Shown: piece by piece, positions 35,445 through 42,859 of the stretch
How positions within the stretch are numbered: the first letter of the stretch is position 1
Layout of the letters: the number at the start of each line of letters is the position of its first letter
DNA from: Rhodobacteraceae bacterium Araon29
GTDB taxonomy: Bacteria > Pseudomonadota > Alphaproteobacteria > Rhodobacterales > Rhodobacteraceae
Direction: 5' to 3'
Assembly (NCBI GenBank): GCA_039640505.1
Contig: CP046865.1
Location: 1,975,501 to 2,039,500 of the forward strand
DNA length: 64,000 nucleotides
Position numbers and translations under genes: made by a program
The notes under the pieces: model-generated
What the model was told of the DNA's origin: nothing
Seen by the model: only the letters and a program-made list of their open reading frames with translations
Databases searched by the model: none

Positions 35445-36314
35445 ATGATCTACGACTCTTCATCGCATTGGCTCGGAGCGCAGCATAAACGCGTGATGCT
35501 TTTTGGCATGTCAGGACTGGGTAAAACCCATGTATCCTCGCTTTTGCGCGGCTCGGGAAACTGGTTTCACTATTCTGTCGATTATCGCATCGGCACGCGG
35601 TACATGGGGGAAAATATCGCGGATAATTTCAAGCAGATTGCGATGCAAAACCCTGAGCTTCGTGATCTGTTGCTATCAGACTCGATTTATATCGCGTCTA
35701 ATATCACCTTTGACAATTTAACGCCGCTCTCGACCTATTTGGGAAAACCAGGAGATCAAAGCAAAGGGGGCTTGCCATTTGCAGAATATTTGCGCCGCCA
35801 AGAACAGCATCGGCAGGCGGAAATATCGGCCCTAATGGATACCACCCGCTTTATATCGCGGGCAGAAGAAATTTATCACTATGATAACTTCATCTGTGAT
35901 ACCAGCGGCTCGATCTGTGAAGTCGTAAATCCTGAAAATCCAAATGATCCGGTTTTAAGCGCGCTCGCGGATCAGGTTTTAATGGTTGCCATAGAAGGCT
36001 CAGACAATCATACAGCCAAGCTGATCAAAAGGTTCGATCGTGCGCCCAAGCCAATGTATTATCAGCCCCAGTTCTTGGCCGAAAAATGGTCGCAATATCT
36101 TGCACTAAACAAGGTTGAAGAGGCCGCCGTAAACCCGGATGACTTTATCCGTTGGGCCTATGCGCAGGCACTGGCACATCGCCAACCCCGCTATGCTGCG
36201 ATGGCAAAATGGGGCGTTAAAATCACAGCCGATGAAATAAGCCAAATACAAAGCCCGACGGATTTCAATGATTTGATTGGTATGGCACTTGATCGCCGCG
36301 CCGGCACTCAATAA
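35445..36314 (+). CDS. P-loop ATPase of unknown function, metA-linked
   Basis: 289-residue cytoplasmic protein. Walker A is GMSGLGKTH (21-29), followed by NWFHYSVDYRIG. FICDTSGSICEVV near 150 could serve as Walker B-like strand. It has no membrane segments or signal. Length and motifs fit a small-molecule kinase-like or AAA-less P-loop NTPase, but I cannot assign a reaction. It lies 30 bp upstream of metA, behind the candidate SAM-II element, so its expression should follow methionine/SAM status. Homologues next to metA in related genomes would support a role in methionine or sulfur metabolism. Confidence 0.75.
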   Translation: MIYDSSSHWLGAQHKRVMLFGMSGLGKTHVSSLLRGSGNWFHYSVDYRIGTRYMGENIADNFKQIAMQNPELRDLLLSDSIYIASNITFDNLTPLSTYLGKPGDQSKGGLPFAEYLRRQEQHRQAEISALMDTTRFISRAEEIYHYDNFICDTSGSICEVVNPENPNDPVLSALADQVLMVAIEGSDNHTAKLIKRFDRAPKPMYYQPQFLAEKWSQYLALNKVEEAAVNPDDFIRWAYAQALAHRQPRYAAMAKWGVKITADEISQIQSPTDFNDLIGMALDRRAGTQ

Positions 36315-36344
36315 ATTTCCATAAATTTTACAGGATTAAAACCA

Positions 36345-37268
36345 ATGCCGATTAAAATCCCATCCGACCTTCCTGCCTTTGACGTGCTGACGCGCGAAGG
36401 CGTTATGGTGATGGGGGAAGATCAGGCATCGCGTCAGGACATCCGACCCATTCGCATTGGTCTTTTGAATTTGATGCCCAAGAAAATTCAAACGGAAAAT
36501 CAATTTGCGCGCTTGATCGGGGCCACTCCTTTACAGATTGATCTATCGCTTATCCGTATGAGCGAGCATCAGACAAAAAATACTGCTGCGGACCATATGG
36601 AAAGCTTTTACCGGCCATTTTCAGAGGTGCTCGCAAGTGATGATAAATTCGACGGTTTGATCATCACTGGGGCTCCAATTGAACATTTGCCCTTTGAGGA
36701 CGTTTCCTATTGGGAAGAGCTTAAAACTGTTTTTAACTGGACTCAAAGCCATGTCCATTCGACCTTTGGCGTATGCTGGGGGGGGATGGCAATGATCAAG
36801 CATTTCCATAAAATTGATAAACAGATGCTGGATGCCAAGGCTTTTGGATGCTTTCGTCATAAGAACCTAAAGTCAAACTCACCCTATTTGCGCGGGTTTT
36901 CAGATGACTGTGTCATTCCTGTCAGCCGCTGGACTGAAATCCTTGAACCAGATGTAAAGGCTGAACCCGCACTTGAAATTTTACTGGGCAGCGACGAGGT
37001 CGGTCCCTGTTTGATCGAGGATGCAGCCCACCGAGCGCTATATATTTTCAATCATTTTGAATACGACAGCGATACGCTTAAACAAGAATATGATCGTGAT
37101 ATATCCGAAGGTCGAAGCATTAACGTGCCGAATAACTATTATCCTGATGATAATCCACAAATGCCACCCCAAAACCGTTGGCGCAGTCATGCGCATTTAT
37201 TATACGGCAACTGGATCAATGAAATTTATCAATCTACACCCTATGACATGAATGACATTGGTACTTAG
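36345..37268 (+). CDS. metA: Homoserine O-acyltransferase MetA, probably acetyl-CoA dependent
   Basis: 307-residue enzyme that activates homoserine for methionine synthesis. Catalytic Cys144 (FGVCWGG) and the His/Glu pair in [10 protein letters not shown] fit the MetA family. Counting two extra residues relative to E. coli MetA, Glu113 (GAPIEHL) aligns with E. coli Gly111. In characterised MetA proteins a glutamate there selects acetyl-CoA, glycine succinyl-CoA. I therefore predict homoserine O-acetyltransferase (metAA) despite the usual succinyl label. The last 17 bp overlap the start of the alpha/beta hydrolase gene. Confidence 0.93.
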   Translation: MPIKIPSDLPAFDVLTREGVMVMGEDQASRQDIRPIRIGLLNLMPKKIQTENQFARLIGATPLQIDLSLIRMSEHQTKNTAADHMESFYRPFSEVLASDDKFDGLIITGAPIEHLPFEDVSYWEELKTVFNWTQSHVHSTFGVCWGGMAMIKHFHKIDKQMLDAKAFGCFRHKNLKSNSPYLRGFSDDCVIPVSRWTEILEPDVKAEPALEILLGSDEVGPCLIEDAAHRALYIFNHFEYDSDTLKQEYDRDISEGRSINVPNNYYPDDNPQMPPQNRWRSHAHLLYGNWINEIYQSTPYDMNDIGT

Positions 37269-38211
37269 CACCCTTGTAGTTTTAGTCGCCCTTGTTGCAA
37301 TTGGGGCTTATTTCCTTGCAATGTATAAATCGGCGCAAGCGGTCAAGAATTTCCCCATCACTGGGCAATTGATTGATGTTACGGGCACAAAAATCCATGT
37401 TGCTGTTATGGGCGCGGGCGCTGATCTGGTGATGATACATGGCTCAAGTGGAAATCTGCGTGATTTTACAACATCACTGGCATCGCGTTTAGCCAAAGCC
37501 TACCGTGTTATATTGCTAGACCGGCCTGGCTTGGGACATTCTGAGGGCTTTGATGCACGCGGAGAAACACTGCGAGACCAAGCCCTCATGCTGCGCGATG
37601 TGTCGCTACAGCTCGGAGTGAAAAAACCTCTGGTGCTGGGCCACAGCTTTGGCGGTGCCGTGGCCTTGGCCTGGGCGCTACATGCCCCAAAAGATATTTC
37701 CGCCTTGATACTGCTGTCCGCGCCCTCTCATCCCTGGGACACCGGGCTCAGCGCATATTATAAAATAATGTCCGCACCATTCTTTGGGAATTACACAAGC
37801 CGTCTTGTTTGTGCTTTTGCGCCCGAGCGCGCCATCCAGAAAAACCTAAAAGAAACCTTTTCCCCCCAAACGATCCCAGAAGATTATCGGGATAAAATAG
37901 GACTTGAGCTTTATCTGCAGCCAAAAGTCATGTTGGCAAACGCCCGCCAAAGACGCAATTTGAAAAAACAAATCCGTGAAATGACACCACACTATCCGAA
38001 AATATCAGTGCCAACGGAAATTGTGCATGGAACCTCAGATCATATTGTGCCACTCGAAATTCATGCAAAACTACTCGCAAAAGACTTACCAAACTCAAAT
38101 CTGACAGCGTTAACAGGAATTGGCCATATGCCGCACCATTGGTCTCAAGAAGCCGTTTGCGAGGCAATTGACAATGCAGCCATACGTGCTGGATTGCGCT
38201 CAGATCAATAA
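37252..38211 (+). CDS. Membrane-anchored alpha/beta hydrolase
   Basis: 319-residue protein with one N-terminal TM (about 2-24) and an alpha/beta-hydrolase domain. The oxyanion segment [12 protein letters not shown] lies near 61, nucleophile Ser132 in GHSFGG, acid Asp near 262 (HGTSDHIVP) and His near 291 (GIGHMPHHW). Substrate unknown; lipid or ester hydrolysis at the membrane is possible. It overlaps metA by 17 bp, so it is translated from the same message. Confidence 0.85.
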   Translation: MTLVLSTLVVLVALVAIGAYFLAMYKSAQAVKNFPITGQLIDVTGTKIHVAVMGAGADLVMIHGSSGNLRDFTTSLASRLAKAYRVILLDRPGLGHSEGFDARGETLRDQALMLRDVSLQLGVKKPLVLGHSFGGAVALAWALHAPKDISALILLSAPSHPWDTGLSAYYKIMSAPFFGNYTSRLVCAFAPERAIQKNLKETFSPQTIPEDYRDKIGLELYLQPKVMLANARQRRNLKKQIREMTPHYPKISVPTEIVHGTSDHIVPLEIHAKLLAKDLPNSNLTALTGIGHMPHHWSQEAVCEAIDNAAIRAGLRSDQ

Positions 38212-38244
38212 ACCTCCATATTGAAAATAAATCAGGAGCTTTAA

Positions 38245-38373
38245 ATGCCACTGCCCCCCTTAGGCCCACCTCGCAGAATTATTTTGCGCAAATCGGCAGA
38301 AACTAAGTGTTTAATGTTACATGGATATATCTGGCTAAATTGCCATGAAAACCTACGGCGCCTAAATGCCTAA
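38245..38373 (+). CDS. 42-codon small ORF coupled to tetR
   Basis: Begins MPLPPLGPPRRIIL and ends NLRRLNA. AGGAG at 38234-38238 stands 6 bases before the ATG, among the best ribosome-binding sites in the region. The stop (38371-38373) overlaps the tetR ATG at 38366 by 8 bp, while tetR itself lacks a good ribosome-binding site. This points to translational coupling or a leader-peptide role. The peptide is basic, with Pro-rich N-terminus and two Cys. I recognise no family; chance cannot be excluded. Confidence 0.45.
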   Translation: MPLPPLGPPRRIILRKSAETKCLMLHGYIWLNCHENLRRLNA

Positions 38374-38986
38374 GCGCGGCTATCATCACGGAAATCTTCG
38401 GCAGGCATTGATTGAAGCGGTCCTGACTTTAATCGAAGTCAAAGGCCCGACAGGCTTTACCCTGTCCGAGGCTGCGAAACTGGCAGGAGTAACCCCTGCG
38501 GCGGTCTATCGTCATTTTGAAGGGCGCGAAGATCTCATTGCAGAAGTGGCACTGCAAGGATATGAAATTTTCGCCGATTTGATGCAATTTGCCTATGATA
38601 GCGGGCAACCTTCGGCGCTGAGTGCGTTTGAAGCGACCGGGCGGGCGTATCTAGCATTTGCGCGAAAGTATCCTGGTCACTATATCGCAATGTTTGAAAG
38701 TGGCATTTCTGTTAACCGCACTCCGGAACTTGCGGCCTCTTCTGCGCGCGCGCGCAGTGTTCTTGAAGTCGCCGCAAATGATCTTTGCCAACATATCCCG
38801 ATTGATAAGAGGCCGCCGGCTTCCATGTTTAGTGCTCATATCTGGGCTCTGTCACATGGAGTGGTTGAATTGTTTGCCCGTAATTCCCCGGGGGCTGCCA
38901 GCCCCTTTGCGCCAGAAGATCTGCTTGAAGCTGGAATTGGGGTATATTTGCGAGGTGTTGGGTTAATTGATAAAGATTTTGATTAA
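38366..38986 (+). CDS. TetR/AcrR-family regulator with WHG-type C-terminal domain
   Basis: 206 residues. The N-terminal helix-turn-helix reads GFTLSEAAKLAGVTPAAVYRHFEGREDLI (about 30-58). The C-terminal ligand domain contains the WALSHGVVELFA pattern of the WHG subgroup (near 170). Ligand and targets unknown. The start lacks a good ribosome-binding site of its own and overlaps the 42-codon small ORF. The upstream hydrolase is a possible target by proximity. Confidence 0.87.
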   Translation: MPKRGYHHGNLRQALIEAVLTLIEVKGPTGFTLSEAAKLAGVTPAAVYRHFEGREDLIAEVALQGYEIFADLMQFAYDSGQPSALSAFEATGRAYLAFARKYPGHYIAMFESGISVNRTPELAASSARARSVLEVAANDLCQHIPIDKRPPASMFSAHIWALSHGVVELFARNSPGAASPFAPEDLLEAGIGVYLRGVGLIDKDFD

Positions 38987-39092
38987 TCTAAAGGGATTAA
39001 AATAGCCCTTGCCGGACGTATAATAGTTTACAGAGCAAATCTATTTTCAATATTCAATTTTGGCCTTACACCAGAGCTTTCAAGGCACTCTC

Positions 39093-39758
39093 TTATAACA
39101 GCCCTGTATCACGTGCCAAAACCACTGCATGGGTACGATTAGTGGCCTTTAGTTTCTTGCAAATCGACATGACATGCATTTTCACTGTCCCTTCGGAAAG
39201 CCCCAAGGCTGTAGCAATCTGTTTATTTTTATTTCCATCGCCAAGAAGCTGCAATACAGTCATTTCACGGCCGCTCAAGGGTCCTTTACTAGCCGCTCTT
39301 ACTTCCGGTTCTTGTTGCAGCAGATTAAGCGGCAAAAAAACTTCGCCAGCATGAATAAAGCGTATTGAATTTGCCAAGGACTTAATCGGCTGCGCTTTGG
39401 AAATTATCCCAGCCCCACCAACGGCCAGAACCTCATCCATTAAGTTTCGGGTGGCCATGCCTGTAATAATCCCAACTGGGACCGAACCACTGCATAAATC
39501 TAATATTTTGGCCAAGCCATTTAGACCATCCATACCGGGCATTTGATAATCCAGTAAGACAACATCAAATGGACCTTCCGTTTGAAATTTATCAAAGGCC
39601 TCTGTTGCTGATATAGCTGTTGTAACATCCATATCACTTTGCTGATCTAGATACATGCGTGCAATATCAAGCACCAACTCATGATCATCTGCAATCAATA
39701 GCCGAATAACATCAGGCTTTTGTTCATCACCACTTTTAGTAAAGTCTTGAAGTACCAT
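39093..39758 (-). CDS. NarL/FixJ-type response regulator, orphan
   Basis: 221-residue two-domain regulator. The receiver domain has acidic Asp24-Asp25 and phospho-acceptor Asp70 (VVLLDYQMPGMDG), Thr in GIITGMA and Lys in ISKAQPI. The C-terminal LuxR-type helix-turn-helix contains LSGREMTVLQLLGDG and NKQIATALGLSEGTVKMHV. The longest frame starts with TTG at 39773; the ATG at 39758 follows AGGTGAGG and is preferred. No kinase is adjacent. A 12-bp palindrome lies about 150 bp upstream. Confidence 0.9.
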   Translation of the reverse strand: MVLQDFTKSGDEQKPDVIRLLIADDHELVLDIARMYLDQQSDMDVTTAISATEAFDKFQTEGPFDVVLLDYQMPGMDGLNGLAKILDLCSGSVPVGIITGMATRNLMDEVLAVGGAGIISKAQPIKSLANSIRFIHAGEVFLPLNLLQQEPEVRAASKGPLSGREMTVLQLLGDGNKNKQIATALGLSEGTVKMHVMSICKKLKATNRTHAVVLARDTGLL

Positions 39759-40494
39759 TACCTCACCTAACAAAATCTTATAATAGCCTTTGTCTGTTGG
39801 ACTTTTGCACTTTAGGGCGTTGGACTAAACGATAAGATCTAGATAGATATTAAATCTTCTAAGACCGTGTGGCCTATGCCTTCATACATACATTCACAAA
39901 TATTGACGTTATAACGTAACTTCTATTTCGTCAAAACGTGTTTAACTTCTGAAACCATTGTAATTTATCCGGCACTATCTAACACTAAATCCTCACTAGC
40001 CTTACTTAAAAGCACAAGTTTTAGGGATAATTTCCTTTGAACCCCGGTTAAAGATTGATCCCAAGCGCCAAAAGACATTCGGGCTGTTTTATGACATGCT
40101 GGCTCAAATACATATTGGACTATTGGCTTGCCAGCTGAACACTACAACATTCTGATTAAAACACAATCATTCAACTAAAGAAGATTATATTTCTTAAAAA
40201 AATAATAAATTGCGAGTTTGAGGGGATATATTTTAAAATATTGCTCCATTCAGAAATTAAATAAACACTTCAATTTACCAAGGGCTTTTAAATTACACCA
40301 AACTCTAAAGTATTAAATTCATTTTCACAGAATTAGGCCAGAGAGCATTACATCATTGAGTGCTCAAGCTCGCATTCTGGTGGTTTTGGCTGAGTGATGT
40401 TCCACATCACAATTCTGTGCATTTAAAAATAAAAGATTATGCGTTAACATCAAATACTACTTTTGAGGGTATATTTCCACCGAAAGGCTATTCC
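39759..40494. other. Long AT-rich intergenic region
   Basis: About 735 bp between the divergently transcribed response regulator and the small lipoprotein. I find no convincing ORF with a ribosome-binding site, and no tRNA. It contains a perfect palindrome (39906-39917) and a TTGACG (39903-39908) / CGTCAA (39929-39934) inverted pair close to the regulator, then AT-rich DNA toward the lipoprotein gene. It could hold long 5' leaders or an unrecognised small RNA. Confidence 0.6.
39906..39917. promoter_or_regulatory. Perfect 12-bp palindrome ACGTTATAACGT, possible operator
   Basis: Self-complementary over 12 bases, located about 150 bp upstream of the response-regulator start. It lies inside a wider TTGACG...CGTCAA inverted pair. 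NarL/FixJ-type regulators and other dimeric factors bind such dyads; self-regulation is only an inference. Confidence 0.35.
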
Positions 40495-40848
40495 ATGAAA
40501 AAGTTTTTACTTTTAACACCTCTTGTTCTGGCACTGAACGCCTGCGGAACAATTGGTTATGAAGCCGAAAAAAGCTATTGCACTGCGCTCTGGATAGAAA
40601 AAATACCTGAAATTTCCCAACAGCGCATTACGACGCACTACCGTTATGAACTTCAGCCGACTGGTGAATTCACCCATGAATTAGACCAAAACGGAAACTC
40701 GGTGGCCGTGCCCAACTATAAACGAGTTAGGATACCCTATCCGGTTATTGAAAGCGTTGATCTTAATGCAAAGCGGCGCAACAGCCATATAACAGCTTGT
40801 GCAAAGCGGGCCTGTCAGGCCAAATTTGGTAATCCTAATTGTGAGTAA
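40495..40848 (+). CDS. Small lipoprotein of unknown function
   Basis: 117 residues. The frame is open from 40360, but the ATG at 40495 follows AAAGG and gives a lipoprotein signal (MKKFLLLTPLVLALNACG, lipid-modified Cys17). The mature part has five more cysteines, including CAKRACQAKFGNPNC at the C-terminus, likely disulfides. I recognise no family. Upstream is the long AT-rich gap; downstream is a stem-loop at 40897-40928. Confidence 0.65.
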   Translation: MKKFLLLTPLVLALNACGTIGYEAEKSYCTALWIEKIPEISQQRITTHYRYELQPTGEFTHELDQNGNSVAVPNYKRVRIPYPVIESVDLNAKRRNSHITACAKRACQAKFGNPNCE

Positions 40849-40896
40849 CCAAGGCTAGTGTTTGCACGCACAAATTTGCTCTAAATATTCAGCATA

Positions 40897-40928
40897 GTTC
40901 ATTTGCGACCAACTGTCGCAAATTGAAC
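40897..40928. promoter_or_regulatory. Strong stem-loop between lipoprotein and mttB-like gene
   Basis: GTTCATTTGCGAC (40897-40909) pairs with GTCGCAAATTGAAC (40915-40928) around a 5-base loop, with a single bulged base; the central 9 bp are perfect. No T-run follows, so it is a poor terminator but could be a dyad operator or a transcript-stabilising hairpin. A direct repeat ATTGAAC follows at 40922-40938. The GC-rich stretch at 41020-41090 just after it contrasts with its surroundings. Confidence 0.5.
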
Positions 40929-41117
40929 AGATTGAACCTGCAGATGGTTGCTAAAAATTACCATGCAATGAGTGAGATAAGATGCAAGCGGAAGCCTCAA
41001 AAATTCAGTTGGTAGTGATCACCATTGGGGCAGATCGAGGTCGGGCTGCAAGGGGAGGCCCTGCCGCTCCGTGATATCCCGCGCGCCTTTCTTTGTTACT
41101 GATTTTTGGATTTACAT

Positions 41118-42662
41118 ATGACTGCTAGTTTATCTCGCCGCGCCGGTGGGCGCTCTGCCCGCCGCTCCGCGCGCTCTGCACCTTTGGCCGAACATCTACG
41201 ACCCGTCCGCCCCGGCATGCCCGGGGGCACCTATGCCCCGCTGACTATTGAGAATGAACAGCGCATCCACCATGCTGTTTTGGATGCGCTCGAACAAATT
41301 GGGCTGGCTGATGCCCCCCAAAGTGGCATTGATTATCTTACCCGGGCCGGTGCCCTCCTCGGTGATGACGGTCGCATCCGGTTTCCACGCGCTCTTATCG
41401 AAGATACCATTGCCTCGGCCAATCGTTCAATTAAACTTTTTAGCCGCGATGGTGGCCATGACTTAGAGCTCTCAGGAACCAAAGTCCACTATGGAACTGC
41501 GGGCGCTGCAGTGCATATGGTGGATGTAGAGGGACGCAATTATCGTGAAAGCTCGGTGCAAGACCTGTTTGATGCAGCGCGGATCACAGATCAGCTTGAT
41601 AATATCCATTTTTTGCAGCGCCCTATGGTCTGCCGCGATATTACCGACAATCGCGAAATGGATTTAAACACCATTTATGCCTGCTGCTCAGGAACCACCA
41701 AACACGTTGGCACATCTTTTACCGAACCGGCCTTTGTCGCCGATGCATTGAAAATGCTGCATATGATAGCAGGAGGGGAAAAAGCCTGGCGTGCGCGGCC
41801 CTTTTTGTCAAATTCAAACTGTTTTGTTGTCCCGCCAATGAAATTTGCCACGGAAAGCTGTCTGGTAATGGAAGAGTGCATTCAAGGCGGGATGCCAATC
41901 TTACTGCTTAGCGCCGGACAAGCCGGGGCCACGGCGCCTGCGCCTATTGCGGGCGCTATTGTGCAGGCAGTGGCCGAATGTCTCGCTGGTTTGGTGTATG
42001 TGAACGCCGTAAAGCCCGGTCATCCGGCAATATTTGGCACTTGGCCGTTTGTGTCCGATCTGCGCACCGGCGCCATGTCGGGCGGCAGCGGCGAACAAGC
42101 GCTGCTAAGTGCTGGTTGCGCACAAATGCACCGGTTTTACAATTTGCCAGGCGGAGCCGCGGCGGGGATTGCGGATGCAAAACTGCCCGATATGCAAGCG
42201 GGTTGGGAACAGGCAACATCAAATGTCATGGCAGGACTGTCAGGCCTAAATATGGTCTATGAGGCGGCTGGAATGCATGGGTCTCTTCTTGGTTTTTGTC
42301 ATGAGTCTTTGATTTTGGGCGATGACCTTATTGGTCAGGCTTTGCGCTGCGTGCGTGGCATTGAGGTGAATGAAGACACTGTGAGCCTTGAGGTGATCAA
42401 ACAAACCTGTCTTGAGGGACCCGGGCATTATTTGGGATCCGATCAAACACTTGCGCTCATGCAAACGGAATATATCTATCCAGCTCTCGGAGACCGCTCT
42501 TCACCCAAAGAGTGGGATGAGCTGGGCAAACCTGATTTGGTTGAAAAAGCAAAAGCCCGTAAAACTGACATCCTGAGCCAACCCTCGGCGGCGCAATTCA
42601 GCCCCGATATCGATCGCGATATTCGCGCTGCCTTTAACATTCATTTGCCCACTTCAGCATAA
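41118..42662 (+). CDS. MttB-family (trimethylamine methyltransferase-like) protein, non-pyrrolysine
   Basis: 514-residue TIM-barrel protein of the MttB superfamily, which moves a methyl group from a quaternary or tertiary amine to a corrinoid protein. The frame has no internal TAG, so it belongs to the non-pyrrolysine branch (MtgB-like), whose members use glycine betaine, carnitine and related compounds. The N-terminus is Arg-rich (RRAGGRSARRSARSA). A TTG at 41106 is in frame, but the ATG at 41118 is the likelier start. No corrinoid protein gene is adjacent; the corrinoid activator at 55561 is 13 kb away. Exact substrate unknown. Confidence 0.85.
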   Translation: MTASLSRRAGGRSARRSARSAPLAEHLRPVRPGMPGGTYAPLTIENEQRIHHAVLDALEQIGLADAPQSGIDYLTRAGALLGDDGRIRFPRALIEDTIASANRSIKLFSRDGGHDLELSGTKVHYGTAGAAVHMVDVEGRNYRESSVQDLFDAARITDQLDNIHFLQRPMVCRDITDNREMDLNTIYACCSGTTKHVGTSFTEPAFVADALKMLHMIAGGEKAWRARPFLSNSNCFVVPPMKFATESCLVMEECIQGGMPILLLSAGQAGATAPAPIAGAIVQAVAECLAGLVYVNAVKPGHPAIFGTWPFVSDLRTGAMSGGSGEQALLSAGCAQMHRFYNLPGGAAAGIADAKLPDMQAGWEQATSNVMAGLSGLNMVYEAAGMHGSLLGFCHESLILGDDLIGQALRCVRGIEVNEDTVSLEVIKQTCLEGPGHYLGSDQTLALMQTEYIYPALGDRSSPKEWDELGKPDLVEKAKARKTDILSQPSAAQFSPDIDRDIRAAFNIHLPTSA

Positions 42663-42684
42663 ATACGCTTTATGGCCCGCCAGA

Positions 42685-42716
42685 CGGGGGCCAGCCCCCG
42701 GACCCCCGGGAGTATT
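42685..42716. repeat. GC-rich stem-loop element of Rhodobacteraceae type
   Basis: CGGGGG (42685-42690) pairs with CCCCCG (42695-42700) around CCAG, followed by ACCCCCGGG and AGTATTT. Similar GGGGGC...CCCCCGGGAGTATTT stretches are, from general knowledge, common intergenic elements in Rhodobacteraceae, often just after genes. Here it follows the mttB-like stop by 22 bp and may act as terminator. I see only one copy in the window. Confidence 0.55.
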
Positions 42717-42859
42717 TCGGCAAAAGAAAAATAGTAGCTGAATTTTAGTACTCTGGGCGCACAAATGTCAGGTTTTAAAACTTAACGCATGATTGCTCTG
42801 GTGTTTTGCCAAAAGAGCCGCTAGGGCACGCCCAACAAAACCAACTAAGGACGCGAAAG

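Noticed and set aside
40897-40928. Stem-loop read as a Rho-independent terminator of the lipoprotein gene
   Set aside because: There is no T-run on either strand after the stem, so it is listed as a regulatory dyad.
40982-41074. 30-codon ORF starting MQAEASKIQLVV upstream of the MttB-family gene
   Set aside because: No good ribosome-binding site, and it changes frame inside the GC-rich patch; better explained as a decayed fragment or chance.
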